Origin: Alistipes sp.
GTDB lineage: Bacteria > Bacteroidota > Bacteroidia > Bacteroidales > Rikenellaceae
Direction: 5' to 3'
DNA length: 64,000 nt
Assembly: GCA_017398045.1 (NCBI GenBank)
Contig: JAFQHI010000017.1
Span: 1 to 64,000 of the forward strand
The notes under the pieces were generated by a model. That model ran no database searches, was not told where the DNA came from, and saw only the letters and a program-made list of their open reading frames with translations. The translations under genes and the position numbers were made by a program. Below, piece by piece: positions 1 through 9,362 of the stretch. Position 1 is the stretch's first letter; the number at the start of each line of letters is the position of its first letter.

Positions 1-26
1 CACCTTTGATGCCGTATTTTTGCCAT

Positions 27-72
27 AAAAAGAGAGATTAGTAGAAACGCGTTTCTACTAATCTCTCTTTTT
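27..72. terminator. 46-bp perfect palindrome, probable bidirectional terminator
   Basis: Positions 27-72 form a perfect inverted repeat centred between 49 and 50, with A-rich left and T-rich right ends. Either strand would give a long stem followed by a U tract. It lies past the hairpin that follows rmlB, so it probably backs up termination of the polysaccharide operon and stops any transcript entering from the left. Confidence 0.7.
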
Positions 73-147
73 CACTCGTAATTAACAAATATTCAGCCTG
101 TTATTTGTTAACCCAGCAGCCCTTTTTGGCAACATTACCATAAAACA

Positions 148-182
148 CGTGCGGGTCGGACTACTTTCGTCCGACCCGCACG
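148..182 (-). terminator. Hairpin downstream of rmlB
   Basis: Arms 148-161 and 169-182 are a perfect 14-bp G+C-rich inverted repeat with a 7-nt loop. On the minus strand the stem is followed by TGTTTTATGG. It lies 19 bp past the rmlB stop and is the likely end of the polysaccharide operon transcript. Confidence 0.75.
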
Positions 183-200
183 CTTCACTTGGGCATCTTA

Positions 201-1274
201 TCACCGCCCCGCGTACATCTCCTCGTAGTATTTTTCGTACTCGCCCGAGGTGATGCGTGCCAGCCAGGATGCGTTGTCGAGGTACCAACGCACGGTCTTT
301 TCGAGGCCCTCCTCGAATTGCAACGAGGGTTCCCAGCCAAGCTCCTCTTTGAGTTTCGTGGCATCGATGGCATATCGTAAGTCGTGGCCTGCGCGGTCTG
401 TTACGTAGGTTATCAACACCTCCGAACTCCCTTCCGGACGGCCCAACAGACGGTCCACGGTTTTGATTAACAGACGAACGAGGTCGATATTTCGCCACTC
501 GTTGAAGCCCCCGATGTTGTAGCTTTCGCCCACGCGACCACGGTGGAAAATCAAATCGATGGCGCGGGCATGGTCCTCCACGTAGAGCCAATCGCGTACA
601 TTCTCGCCCTTTCCGTACACGGGCAGCGGCTTACCGTTTCGTATATTGTTGATAAAGAGCGGAATCAGCTTTTCGGGGAATTGGTAAGGGCCGTAGTTGT
701 TCGAGCAGTTGGTTACGACCGTCGGCAGGTTGTACGTATCGTGGTAGGCACGCACAAAATGGTCCGAAGAGGCTTTGCTCGCGCTATACGGGCTATGGGG
801 GTCATACTTCGTGCGCTCGCTAAAGCGGCTCTCATCAAAGGGCAATGCCCCATAGACCTCGTCGGTCGAGATGTGGTAGAAACGCTTACCTTCAAACCCT
901 TCGGGGAGCGTTTCCCAATAACATTTCGCCGCCTGCAACAGCGCGAGCGTCCCCAGCACATTGGTGCGGGCAAAGGTAAAGGGGTCCTTAATCGACCTAT
1001 CGACATGACTTTCGGCCGCGAGGTGAATCACGCCATCAATCCGATACGCCTGCATCAGGGCATAGACCGCCTCAAAGTCGCAAATATCGCCCTTCACGAA
1101 GCAGTAGTTCGGCTCGTCTTCGACATCGCGCAGATTTGCCAAATTCCCCGCATAGGTCAGCTTATCGAGGTTCACGATGCGATAATCGGGGTACTTACGC
1201 ACCATCAACCGCACCACATGAGAGCCGATAAATCCGGCTCCGCCCGTTATCAACAGATTACGCTTAAAGTTCAT
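201..1274 (-). CDS. rmlB: dTDP-glucose 4,6-dehydratase
   Basis: This enzyme converts dTDP-glucose to dTDP-4-keto-6-deoxyglucose, the second step of dTDP-L-rhamnose synthesis in the cytoplasm. The 357-residue protein is of normal family length. It is an extended SDR: the NAD-binding glycine motif GGAGFIGS is at 11-18, the STDE active-site segment at 136-139, and the catalytic YxxxK is Y163/K167. It is the last gene of the polysaccharide operon. Its start overlaps the end of rmlD by 11 bp, which suggests translational coupling. All four rml genes are present in the order A-C-D-B, so the rhamnose pathway is complete. Function is confident from motifs and context. Confidence 0.97.
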   Translation of the reverse strand: MNFKRNLLITGGAGFIGSHVVRLMVRKYPDYRIVNLDKLTYAGNLANLRDVEDEPNYCFVKGDICDFEAVYALMQAYRIDGVIHLAAESHVDRSIKDPFTFARTNVLGTLALLQAAKCYWETLPEGFEGKRFYHISTDEVYGALPFDESRFSERTKYDPHSPYSASKASSDHFVRAYHDTYNLPTVVTNCSNNYGPYQFPEKLIPLFINNIRNGKPLPVYGKGENVRDWLYVEDHARAIDLIFHRGRVGESYNIGGFNEWRNIDLVRLLIKTVDRLLGRPEGSSEVLITYVTDRAGHDLRYAIDATKLKEELGWEPSLQFEEGLEKTVRWYLDNASWLARITSGEYEKYYEEMYAGR

Positions 1275-2106
1275 CCAAACACCGTTTTAAGGACTCTTTC
1301 CAATGGGGTATCGCAAGGCCGAGCCGTTGCTGTATTTTGCGTTTGTCCAGGACCGCATTTTTCGGTCGATTGACACGCGAGGGGTAGTCGGCCGAGGTGC
1401 AGGGGCGCACCTTTATATCACGCCCCGCAAGGCGGCAAATCTCACACGCGAACTCCCACCAGGAACATTCGCCAAGGTTGGTATAGTGGTAGATACCCTC
1501 CTGAAAACGCCTCTCGCAGACCACCACGGAGAGGGCTTCGGCCAAATCGCGGGCATAGGTCGGTGAGCCGATTTGGTCGTCCACCACCTGCAACTCCTCG
1601 CGCTCGGCACTCAATCGCAAGATGGTCTTGACGAAATTCTTACCATACGGCGAATAGAGCCATGCCGTGCGCCAAATCATGTAGTTGCAACCCGACTGCC
1701 GTATCAACTCCTCGCCGGCCAACTTCGTGCGACCGTAGGCATTGATGGGGTTGGGTTGCGACTGTTCGGTCAGCATCGAGCAGCAGCCTCCCATAAAGAC
1801 ATAATCGGTCGAGATATGTATCAACAGGGCCCGATGTGCCTTGGCCGCTTCGGCCAAATAGCCGACTGCCGTGGCATTGATGGCATAGGCCCGCTCCTCC
1901 TCCGCTTCGGCACGCTCGACATCGGTATAGGCCGCGCAGTTGATAATCACCTCCACCGGATGCTCCGCAAGGAAGGCCTCCACCGCTCCACGGTCGGTCA
2001 AATCGACCTCCTTGTCGGTAAAAAGGCACTCTTCACGCGCAGCCATTGCCGTCTCTCGCAACGAACGCCCCAACTGCCCCTCGGCTCCCGTAATCCAGAC
2101 AACCAT
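1264..2106 (-). CDS. rmlD: dTDP-4-dehydrorhamnose reductase
   Basis: RmlD reduces dTDP-4-keto-L-rhamnose to dTDP-L-rhamnose, the last step of the pathway. The 280-residue SDR-fold protein has the nucleotide-binding motif GAEGQLG at 7-13, STDYVF at 99-104 and the catalytic YxxxK at Y124/K128. It lies between rmlC (5-bp gap) and rmlB (11-bp overlap). Length and motifs are typical and nothing unusual was seen. Confidence 0.96.
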   Translation of the reverse strand: MVVWITGAEGQLGRSLRETAMAAREECLFTDKEVDLTDRGAVEAFLAEHPVEVIINCAAYTDVERAEAEEERAYAINATAVGYLAEAAKAHRALLIHISTDYVFMGGCCSMLTEQSQPNPINAYGRTKLAGEELIRQSGCNYMIWRTAWLYSPYGKNFVKTILRLSAEREELQVVDDQIGSPTYARDLAEALSVVVCERRFQEGIYHYTNLGECSWWEFACEICRLAGRDIKVRPCTSADYPSRVNRPKNAVLDKRKIQQRLGLAIPHWKESLKRCLDEL

Positions 2107-2111
2107 ACGCG

Positions 2112-2663
2112 CTATTCGAAAAGGTGCGCCTCATGAAAGGCCGGTTGGCGACTATCCTTCACCGAAAGAATTGCCTCCTCGGCCGTATAGGGCCAGCGAA
2201 TCGCTAACGCGGCATCGTTCCAAGCGATGCCAGCCTCCGATTCGGGGTGATAATAATCGCTGCACTTATATTGAAAAACCGCCTCCTCGCTCAACACGGC
2301 ATAACCGTGTGCAAATCCCTCGGGGATAAAGAGTTGCAATCCGTTTTCAGCCGAAAGCTCCACGGCTAGATATTGGCCAAACGTCGGGGAACTTCGACGA
2401 ATATCGACCGCTACGTCCAACACCCGCCCTGCCACGACACGCACCAACTTGGCCTGTGCATGGGGCGGCAATTGAAAATGCAGACCACGCACCACACCCC
2501 GCACAGACTTCGACTCGTTGTCCTGCACAAAGTGGGTTTCAAGCCCCGTCACGGCCCGAAACGCTGCCTCGTTGAAGCTCTCGAAAAAATAACCGCGGGC
2601 GTCTTCGAAACGCTGCGGGCGGAGCAAGAACAGCCCCTCAATGGCGGTTTGAATCTTCTCCAT
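2112..2663 (-). CDS. rmlC: dTDP-4-dehydrorhamnose 3,5-epimerase
   Basis: RmlC epimerises C3 and C5 of dTDP-4-keto-6-deoxyglucose. The 183-residue cupin shows the RGLHFQ motif with the catalytic-base histidine at about 62, and the PEGFAHGY strand at 114-121, both characteristic of the family. It starts 2 bp after the rmlA stop and ends 5 bp before rmlD, so the rml genes are tightly packed. Family length is normal. Confidence 0.96.
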   Translation of the reverse strand: MEKIQTAIEGLFLLRPQRFEDARGYFFESFNEAAFRAVTGLETHFVQDNESKSVRGVVRGLHFQLPPHAQAKLVRVVAGRVLDVAVDIRRSSPTFGQYLAVELSAENGLQLFIPEGFAHGYAVLSEEAVFQYKCSDYYHPESEAGIAWNDAALAIRWPYTAEEAILSVKDSRQPAFHEAHLFE

Positions 2664-2665
2664 CG

Positions 2666-3544
2666 CTATTTTTGTGTTGCCAGACGCAACATATATTGTC
2701 CATACTCGTTGTTGCGCATCGGCTCGGCCAGACGACGCAAATCATCGGCCGTAATCCACCCCTTGCGCCACGCAATCTCCTCCAGACAAGCAATCTTGAG
2801 GCATTGACGGCTCTCGATGGCCTTGACGAATGAGGAGGCCTCGTAGAGCGACTCGTGCGTGCCGGTATCGAGCCAAGCAAAGCCACGTCCCAACTGCTGC
2901 ATCGAGAGTCGGTCGCGCTCCAAGAACCAACGATTGACATCGGTAATCTCCTTCTCGCCACGCGCCGAGGGCTGTACCGCCAAGGCTGCCTCAACCACCT
3001 CGTTGGGATAGAAATAGAGACCCGTCACGGCAATGTCCGACTTCGGAGTGGTCGGTTTCTCCTCAATCGAAAGGACACGCCCCGCAGCATCCACCTCGGC
3101 AACACCGTAACGCGCAGGGTCGGGAACCCGATAGCCGAACAGCGTGGCACATCGCTCCTGCCGCGTGCGTCGCACCGCTTCGAGCAGCATCCCCGTAAAG
3201 CCCTGACCGTAGAAGATATTATCCCCCAACACGAGACAGACATCCTCCCCACCGATAAACTCACGGCCGATGAGGAAGGCCTCGGCCAACCCGTTGGGAA
3301 CCGCCTGCTCGGCATAGGCAAAGCTTACACCGTACTCCGACCCATCGCCCAACAACCGTTTGAAGGCGGGCAGGTCCTGCGGTGTAGAGATAATCAGAAT
3401 CTCCCGAATACCGGCCAACATCAACACCGAAATCGGATAATAGACCATCGGCTTGTCATAAATCGGGAGGAGCTGCTTGCTCACCCCCTTGGTAATCGGA
3501 TACAACCGCGTACCACTACCTCCGGCCAAGACAATTCCTTTCAT
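2666..3544 (-). CDS. rmlA: Glucose-1-phosphate thymidylyltransferase
   Basis: RmlA makes dTDP-glucose from glucose-1-phosphate and dTTP, the entry step for dTDP-rhamnose. The 292-residue protein begins with the classical nucleotidyltransferase signature [13 protein letters not shown] at about 6-18 and continues with [23 protein letters not shown] near residue 110 supplies the metal-binding aspartate. It is the first of the four adjacent rml genes, 5 bp after the preceding nucleotidyltransferase-fold gene. Assignment is firm. Confidence 0.97.
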   Translation of the reverse strand: MKGIVLAGGSGTRLYPITKGVSKQLLPIYDKPMVYYPISVLMLAGIREILIISTPQDLPAFKRLLGDGSEYGVSFAYAEQAVPNGLAEAFLIGREFIGGEDVCLVLGDNIFYGQGFTGMLLEAVRRTRQERCATLFGYRVPDPARYGVAEVDAAGRVLSIEEKPTTPKSDIAVTGLYFYPNEVVEAALAVQPSARGEKEITDVNRWFLERDRLSMQQLGRGFAWLDTGTHESLYEASSFVKAIESRQCLKIACLEEIAWRKGWITADDLRRLAEPMRNNEYGQYMLRLATQK

Positions 3545-3549
3545 AGTTC

Positions 3550-4650
3550 TTAACTTAATTTTGGAGTTCGCTCAAACAGGAACGAATAACACAATACGAA
3601 CATATCAAAAAGCATCGAGCGACGATAAATCAATCGGTATTTCCAATGACTCTTCACCCGATTCACAATCAGCATGATACGCTGCTTCCATACCGATTTT
3701 ACACGGTTATAGATAGCAGCATCACCCCATAAAATATCCTCCAATATCCGCTCCGCATGACGCTCATCAGTACGCAACTGATTCGTCTGCAACGAAAGTC
3801 CCAATTGCTGCACGGCCAACGCCGTCATCGTCTCAGCAAAATGCGTATAGGAGAGGCTGTCGGTCTGTTTGTAAAAGAGAGACCAATTTATCTGCGCTTC
3901 GTGCTGTTTAAGCAACAGCATCCAATCGCACAAATGGCGCAGTTTAAGGCCTTCGCTCAAGAAGTGGCTCATGCCGTGGGCCGTTACAAAGAGTGCATTA
4001 AAATCGGGAGAGGGAATTTCCAACGACGTATCCTCTACGTAACGATTCGTTGATGAGGCTACAAGTCGTTGCAGCTCCTGCTCGAACAATTTACGCTCTT
4101 TCAATCCACGGATGGCGGTACAAAATTGGTGATTCTCGACCATCAGCTGACCATAACGAATGTGGGAGTGTTTATAAAAATCACGTTCTACTGCTGCGCC
4201 CATCTCCTCGGCCACGCGATTCCCTCGCTCATAATCACCACAAAGGAAACAATCCAAATCGCCACACTCTCGATGCTTCGGCACAGGATAGCAGGCTGCG
4301 AGAGCAAAACCTTTCAGCACCACGGTTCGAATATTCGCTTCGGCAAAGGCAGCACTCAAGCGGGCAGCCTGTTGCAACTGCATGGCCGCTTTTTTTTCGA
4401 TTTTCTCCACCTGCATAGCCCATTGCAACTTCAACGCGCGAGGCACATCCCATGCCATGGGGATTTGCCCTTCGGCACGAAGGCGCGATATACCATCCCA
4501 CACCAACGCCGAGACACCCTGACCGGTAGCCACCTGATACAAGGTCTGCCAATCGGGTTGTTCTCGCCACTCGACCGTCTCCTTACGCTCGGGATGCAGC
4601 GCAACACGAAGCAACGAAAAGAGAACCTCTATGGTAGCAGCAGGGGCCAT
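3550..4650 (-). CDS. Uncharacterised nucleotidyltransferase-fold protein
   Basis: The 366-residue protein resembles the uncharacterised nucleotidyltransferase family often found in polysaccharide clusters (NTP_transf_5 type). The part that shows this is [12 protein letters not shown] at about 115-126, followed by [11 protein letters not shown], which matches the conserved K-G and G-D-x-D metal-binding pattern of the polymerase-beta fold. No signal peptide or membrane segment is seen. It lies 5 bp upstream of rmlA and 4 bp after the fused kinase/cytidylyltransferase, so it belongs to the operon. Substrate is unknown; transfer of a nucleotidyl or phospho group during glycan assembly is only a guess. 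Confidence 0.65.
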   Translation of the reverse strand: MAPAATIEVLFSLLRVALHPERKETVEWREQPDWQTLYQVATGQGVSALVWDGISRLRAEGQIPMAWDVPRALKLQWAMQVEKIEKKAAMQLQQAARLSAAFAEANIRTVVLKGFALAACYPVPKHRECGDLDCFLCGDYERGNRVAEEMGAAVERDFYKHSHIRYGQLMVENHQFCTAIRGLKERKLFEQELQRLVASSTNRYVEDTSLEIPSPDFNALFVTAHGMSHFLSEGLKLRHLCDWMLLLKQHEAQINWSLFYKQTDSLSYTHFAETMTALAVQQLGLSLQTNQLRTDERHAERILEDILWGDAAIYNRVKSVWKQRIMLIVNRVKSHWKYRLIYRRSMLFDMFVLCYSFLFERTPKLS

Positions 4651-4654
4651 CCGC

Positions 4655-5809
4655 TTACATCTCCTTACGACGAATCTTAATACGAATAGCCTCTACGGGC
4701 GGTACCTCGCACACCAAAGCCAGGTAGCCACCGGCACCGGCACCCGAGAGTTTCCAAGCCAATGCCTTCTCCTTGTAGCGGTCAATCCACTCCTCAACAC
4801 CATTTGCCAGCATTGCAGGGAACATGGCCGTCTGTGCCTCAAACGAGGCACGGAAAGCGGCTGCAAAGGCCTGCAAATCGCGCTTTAAGATTGCCTCCCA
4901 GCACTTTTCGGCCGCCTCGGCAAGGGCCTTTACGCCCTCGGCGTCAATCTTGCAACCCTCAATAACCGAAGTACCTTCCGGACGCGGGAAGGTCGGAATC
5001 ATGCAGAGGTGATTTTCGAGCCACGACAAAATCGCCTCGTCGTGTATCGTCTCAATCTTCTCGGGCCAATAATGGTTGTCGTAATAGTGGCGACTGAGGC
5101 CCGGGATGCAGATACCGATGGCATCCTGCGCACCCGAGATATGGCCACCCTTCTCCGGCTCGTTCTCGAAGCAGAAGACCAACTTCGCAAGCTTCTCGGG
5201 GTCGTAATTAGGGAGGTTATAGGGCCAAATCTTCTTCATCGCATTGCGTGTCGAGGTGGACATACCGCCACGCTCCATGAACTCGATGGTCGGCTCCAAC
5301 GAAATGGTGATGGCCCACCCCGCCCCATACTTCGAGACGTAGGGCTGGTCAATCCACGTACCGGCCAAATCGAGGCGATAGGGAAGCTGCGGCTTCACAT
5401 TCGTGCGCAGCGACGTCGTGGAACGTGCCTCCAAACCGGCATCCGGCTCGCGTTGCAAGACCACATACTCGATGCCGCGCTCCTCGCAGAACTGACGCTT
5501 GGTCTCCGAACCACCGTCTTCATTCACAACAAAGACATCGGGTTTCACACGCTCGACGGTCTCCACAAAGTCCATCATACCTGAACCCGGATTGATGAAG
5601 GCATCCTTTACGTAGCGAATCGCCTTGACCATATACAGACGCTCGGCCTCGGCACAAATCGTGCGACGCGCCTTGAGCTGAAAAATCGTAGCATCGGAGC
5701 CGATGCCCACATAGAGGTCACCATACTTCGAAGCCTCCTTAAAGAAGGCCACATGGCCGCTATGCAACATATCATAGCAACCCGAAACAAACACTTTTTT
5801 CGTTGCCAT
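4655..5809 (-). CDS. Cytidylyltransferase-like / GHMP kinase fusion
   Basis: Two domains are fused in about 384 residues. The N-terminal part has the HxGH nucleotidyltransferase motif (CYDMLHSGH, H16-H19) of glycerol-3-phosphate cytidylyltransferase-like enzymes. From about residue 143 a GHMP-kinase-type domain begins with PYRLDLAGTWID, and it ends with LSGAGAGGYLAL near 354-365. The central GHMP phosphate loop is poorly matched (GGHISGAQDAIG rather than the usual GLSSS-type loop). I chose the ATG at 5809 because an in-frame ATG at 5842 would overlap the previous gene and adds residues before the conserved MATKKVFVSG. The likely role is kinase plus nucleotidyl activation of a sugar or polyol for the polymer. 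The exact substrate is unknown. Confidence 0.7.
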   Translation of the reverse strand: MATKKVFVSGCYDMLHSGHVAFFKEASKYGDLYVGIGSDATIFQLKARRTICAEAERLYMVKAIRYVKDAFINPGSGMMDFVETVERVKPDVFVVNEDGGSETKRQFCEERGIEYVVLQREPDAGLEARSTTSLRTNVKPQLPYRLDLAGTWIDQPYVSKYGAGWAITISLEPTIEFMERGGMSTSTRNAMKKIWPYNLPNYDPEKLAKLVFCFENEPEKGGHISGAQDAIGICIPGLSRHYYDNHYWPEKIETIHDEAILSWLENHLCMIPTFPRPEGTSVIEGCKIDAEGVKALAEAAEKCWEAILKRDLQAFAAAFRASFEAQTAMFPAMLANGVEEWIDRYKEKALAWKLSGAGAGGYLALVCEVPPVEAIRIKIRRKEM

Positions 5810-5820
5810 ATCTCTATCTA

Positions 5821-6438
5821 TTATTTTGCAACAATTTCCCAAAAGGTCATAAAAATCAGCTTGATATCATACCAAAACGAATGTTTGGCGACATACTCCA
5901 AATTGATTTTCAACTTATCCTGCATAATCACCTCGACGTAATAGCGGTCAGGGTCGTCGGCCTGCTCCAACAATTCGTTTTCGTTGCGATAGCGAATCGA
6001 GGCCAAATCGGTAATACCGGGACGTACATCCAGCACGTGCATCTGCGCAGGCGTGTACATCTCCACATATTTCCGCACCTCGGGACGCGGGCCCACCAAA
6101 CTCATATCCCCTAAAAAGACATTGATGAGTTGGGGCAGTTCATCCAACTTATATTTACGGATAAAATAGCCGGAACGTGTTACTCGCGGGTCGCGACCGC
6201 CCACCGTAATCAGACCCTGCTTATCGGAACCGGGACGCATTGAGCGGAATTTATACAGCCAAAAGTCCTTATTGCCACGTCCCACACGCTGCTGCTTATA
6301 GAAAACGGGGCCTTTCGAATCGCACTTAATCCAGATGGCTACCACCAAAAACAGTGGGGAAAGGACCAACAATCCGATTCCGCTTGCAAAGATATCAAAC
6401 AGCCGTTTCACACCCCTATTCGTTAATGATTTCCACAA
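5821..6438 (-). CDS. Initiating phosphoglycosyl transferase (bacterial sugar transferase)
   Basis: This enzyme probably starts repeat-unit synthesis by moving a phospho-sugar from a UDP-sugar to undecaprenyl phosphate. At 205 residues it matches the small monotopic PglC/WbaP catalytic-domain class. It has one hydrophobic membrane segment at about 13-35, then the conserved FYKQQRVGRGNKDFWLYKFRSM, the KLDELPQL motif with the catalytic Asp-Glu pair and the GPRPE motif. It overlaps the upstream aminotransferase gene by 23 bp. Pairing with a DegT-type aminotransferase and a 4,6-dehydratase suggests a deoxyamino sugar-phosphate donor, which is inference. Confidence 0.9.
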   Translation of the reverse strand: MWKSLTNRGVKRLFDIFASGIGLLVLSPLFLVVAIWIKCDSKGPVFYKQQRVGRGNKDFWLYKFRSMRPGSDKQGLITVGGRDPRVTRSGYFIRKYKLDELPQLINVFLGDMSLVGPRPEVRKYVEMYTPAQMHVLDVRPGITDLASIRYRNENELLEQADDPDRYYVEVIMQDKLKINLEYVAKHSFWYDIKLIFMTFWEIVAK

Positions 6439-7627
6439 AATTACGAATCACATACGCCACATCCTCGTCCGTGAGGCGGGTATGCAGTGGCAGACTCACC
6501 TCGTTGCGGTATTGGTTGTAAGCATTCGGATAGTCGGCAATATCGAAACCGAGGTTCTTGTATGCCGTCATCATCGGCAGCGGCTTATAATGCACGTTGC
6601 AGGCGATACCACGCTCGGCCATGCGGTTAATCACTTCGTTGCGCGCTTCGACATCCTTATCCAACAGACGCACCAAATAGAGATGGCCGCTCGAGGCATG
6701 ATGTGCATCGTAGTGGTTCAGCACCTGTACCCGACAACCCTTCAGTCCCTCGTTATAGCTCTCGATAATCGCACGACGACGGGCTAACAGGCCTTCGTAT
6801 CGCTGCATCTGCGCCAAGCCGATACCGGCCATGATATCGGTCATGTTGCACTTATAATTCGGAGCCACAATATCATACTCCCAGGCCCCCAACTTCGTCT
6901 TGGCCAACGCATCCTTGTTCTGTCCGTGCAGCGAGAGGAGCTGAAACTGCTTGTAGAGCCACTCGTTATCCACACCCGGAATCGGTCGCCAGGTCAAAGC
7001 TCCGCCTTCAGCCGTGGTGAGATTCTTCACGGCATGGAACGAGAACGAGGTGAAGTCCGCAATCTCGCCACACATCTTGCCATTTTGCGAAGCGCCGAAG
7101 GCGTGCGCCGCATCGGCCAAGACCACAACGCGGCCAAAGGCCTGCTGCAATTCATTAGCCGGGCAGAAAAGGTGTCGCTTGCGCTCCACGGCCTCATAGA
7201 CTTTATCGTAGTCGCAAATCACACCGCCCAAATCGACAGGAAGGATGGCTTTCGTGCGCTCGGTAATGGCATCGGCCAACTTGTCATAATCCATCTCGAA
7301 TGAATCGGGTGCGGTATCGACCATCACGACCTTCGCTCCAACATGACAGGTGACACTGGCCGTTGCCGTATAGGTATAGGCCGAGGTTATCACCTCGTCA
7401 CCGGGGCCAACACCCAACACGCGCAGAATCATCTCCATGCACGCTGTTGCCGAATTCAGGCACACGGCTCGCTCCGTATGACAATAGGCGGCAATTTGTC
7501 GCTCAAACTCTTTCGTGCGCGGGCCGGTGGTAATCCACCCCGAGCGCAAGGCGTCTGCTACCTCCTGAATCTCTACCTCCGACATATCGGGAGGCGAGAA
7601 GGGGATGTTTCTCAGTTTGGTATTCAT
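6416..7627 (-). CDS. DegT/DnrJ/EryC1/StrS-family sugar aminotransferase
   Basis: This is a PLP-dependent aminotransferase that aminates keto-sugar nucleotides. It has 403 residues, slightly above the usual 370-390. Visible landmarks are the N-terminal PFSPPDMSEVEIQEVADALRSG, the substrate/PLP segment LNSATACMEMIL, the PLP-binding ADAAHAFGA at about 171-179 and the Schiff-base lysine K201 in FHAVKNLTTAEGG. Its likely substrate is the 4-keto sugar from the CapD-like dehydratase of the same operon (23448-25385), giving an amino sugar for the initiating transferase just downstream. The link is inference. Confidence 0.9.
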   Translation of the reverse strand: MNTKLRNIPFSPPDMSEVEIQEVADALRSGWITTGPRTKEFERQIAAYCHTERAVCLNSATACMEMILRVLGVGPGDEVITSAYTYTATASVTCHVGAKVVMVDTAPDSFEMDYDKLADAITERTKAILPVDLGGVICDYDKVYEAVERKRHLFCPANELQQAFGRVVVLADAAHAFGASQNGKMCGEIADFTSFSFHAVKNLTTAEGGALTWRPIPGVDNEWLYKQFQLLSLHGQNKDALAKTKLGAWEYDIVAPNYKCNMTDIMAGIGLAQMQRYEGLLARRRAIIESYNEGLKGCRVQVLNHYDAHHASSGHLYLVRLLDKDVEARNEVINRMAERGIACNVHYKPLPMMTAYKNLGFDIADYPNAYNQYRNEVSLPLHTRLTDEDVAYVIRNFVEIINE

Positions 7628-7631
7628 AGAT

Positions 7632-8408
7632 TTATATTTCGTATTTTTTCACGTAAAACAACTTTTTGTACAGGTTTCCGGCCATATTCATCATCATCCA
7701 ACACGTAGCTGACACGGGATTCATCCGCTCGGCATCGCGGAAGAGACGATAATGCCAAAGGATTCTGTCTTTCAAACCCGGAGGTGTAATGGAGCCTTTG
7801 CGACGGCGGTATTTGGCCAGATTCTCTTTGAGCAGGTAACAATCGGCTTTTTTAATGACCTTCAGCCACATGGCCGTATCATTATTCTTCCGCACATCGT
7901 TAATCTGAATCAACCCCACCTTATCGGCATCATACATCACCGACAAACAACCGGGCCAACAGCAGGTATACATACCAAAGACCCCGACCTTCGGTTTTCC
8001 ACTCACATAGACACCCAACGCAACACCCTCTTCGGAGATTTCGGTGTATTCGTGATAGGTAAAACCGTAACCGTGCTGCTCCATAAAGGCGATTTGTCGT
8101 TCCAACTTCTCGGGCAACCACACATCATCACTATCCAAGAAGGCTATCCAACGTCCTTTAGCCACCTTCAGGGCATTGTTGCGCGTAATGGCAGCTCCGC
8201 TATTCTGGGTATTACAGATGTATTTGATACGTGCATCGTTTTCCAAAAAGGGCGCAATTACCTCTCGCGTGTTGTCCGTCGAACAATCATCGGAGATAAT
8301 CATCTCCCAATTTTGATACGTTTGCGCCTGTACGCTTTGAATCGTCTCGACGATAAAACGCGCGCAATTATAGGTCGGTGTAATAATGGAAACCAATTGT
8401 TCTTTCAT
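7632..8408 (-). CDS. Family 2 glycosyltransferase
   Basis: This 258-residue GT-A fold transferase begins SIITPTYNCARFIVETIQSV and carries the nucleotide-binding DDCSTDNT segment at about 40-47 and the metal-binding FLDSDDVW at about 93-100. No C-terminal membrane anchor is evident. It lies 4 bp before the aminotransferase gene and 7 bp after the TupA-like gene. It should add one sugar of the repeat unit on the cytoplasmic face of the membrane. Donor and acceptor cannot be read from the sequence. Confidence 0.88.
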   Translation of the reverse strand: MKEQLVSIITPTYNCARFIVETIQSVQAQTYQNWEMIISDDCSTDNTREVIAPFLENDARIKYICNTQNSGAAITRNNALKVAKGRWIAFLDSDDVWLPEKLERQIAFMEQHGYGFTYHEYTEISEEGVALGVYVSGKPKVGVFGMYTCCWPGCLSVMYDADKVGLIQINDVRKNNDTAMWLKVIKKADCYLLKENLAKYRRRKGSITPPGLKDRILWHYRLFRDAERMNPVSATCWMMMNMAGNLYKKLFYVKKYEI

Positions 8409-8415
8409 AGTCTTG

Positions 8416-9339
8416 CTACCCTTTATAGTTTAGGTCGATTAAATCACCCGCCAATTGCTGGAACTCCTCGGTGTAATAATCCATAAGGCCTCCCAAAGAG
8501 GTGAATGTCATCTCTCCAAAATAGATTTTTCCACCGACATTATAGACATCAACACGTACAACAGGGAATGGTTTTGCCAATTTTTCGGCAATGGCTATCA
8601 TCTCCTCATAATTTTCGGGCATGGGGAGTGTTGCACCACACCAATAACAATCGTTGAAAATCGAATATTCAGGATGCGCTCTCCAAGCCCTGTCATAGGT
8701 CAGCATATCGAAATGCTTCGCTTCACGATTGGCGCAGGTCATGATATAGTGCGCCCGGCCATTGAAACACCAAATTTTATAATCAATCAGCGAGGAGGAG
8801 TAGCGTTGCGATACGGCATCATTGGTCAACATACCCTCGGCAATAATGGCCGGTTCGATACGCATATAGTGTTTTCCGCCCTCAAGCTCGCCATAGTTGG
8901 TCGTTACGGCTCGTTGCATTTTACGACGTACCACATTCTTGTCTATCCGGATTTTATCTTTCACCAAAATAATATCACCGGAGCCTTGTACCGTTTTCAG
9001 GACGAAGGATTGTGGCAACGCCTCAAAGTCAATCTCATCGGCCGAATGCCAATAACCATACAAAGGGACCAAAATCTCATCGAGTCCACACTCCTTGATA
9101 TATTCGCGCACGCGATATTTATCGGCCAGGCGAGTCCACTCGGTGGTATCCGTCCGCAAGGAGAGATAGAGGATTTTCTCGTTCAGCGTCTGTGGATGGT
9201 TCAAATTCAACCGCTTCTTAAAGCGCACAAAGTATCTTATTTTCACCAAGGTTTCCGGCCAATGACGCCCCACAAAGGCCGCCGTCCAAATGACCGGTCG
9301 CAATAGCACACTCAGTATCGGATTCGATTTAATGCCCAT
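8416..9339 (-). CDS. TupA-like ATP-grasp protein
   Basis: The 307-residue protein matches the TupA-like ATP-grasp group, first named from teichuronopeptide synthesis. Features include LNEKILYLSLRTDTTEWTRLADKYRVREYIKE near the N-terminus, the strand LPQSFVLKTVQGSGDIILVKDK with the ATP-contacting lysine, and the C-terminal VVRVDVYNVGGKIYFGEMTFTSLGGL, which holds the metal-binding acidic residues. Its homologue at 13687-14592 in the same operon shows the same blocks. ATP-grasp enzymes typically join a carboxylate to an amine, so amide ligation of an amino acid to a glycan uronate is plausible. Databases sometimes label such proteins glycosyltransferases. Confidence 0.75.
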   Translation of the reverse strand: MGIKSNPILSVLLRPVIWTAAFVGRHWPETLVKIRYFVRFKKRLNLNHPQTLNEKILYLSLRTDTTEWTRLADKYRVREYIKECGLDEILVPLYGYWHSADEIDFEALPQSFVLKTVQGSGDIILVKDKIRIDKNVVRRKMQRAVTTNYGELEGGKHYMRIEPAIIAEGMLTNDAVSQRYSSSLIDYKIWCFNGRAHYIMTCANREAKHFDMLTYDRAWRAHPEYSIFNDCYWCGATLPMPENYEEMIAIAEKLAKPFPVVRVDVYNVGGKIYFGEMTFTSLGGLMDYYTEEFQQLAGDLIDLNYKG

Positions 9340-9362
9340 ACAATTTATTTTTCGCTATCGGA

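Noticed and set aside
5810-5842. Upstream ATG (5842) for the kinase fusion
   Set aside because: It overlaps the sugar-transferase gene end and adds a cysteine-rich stretch before the conserved start MATKKVF.
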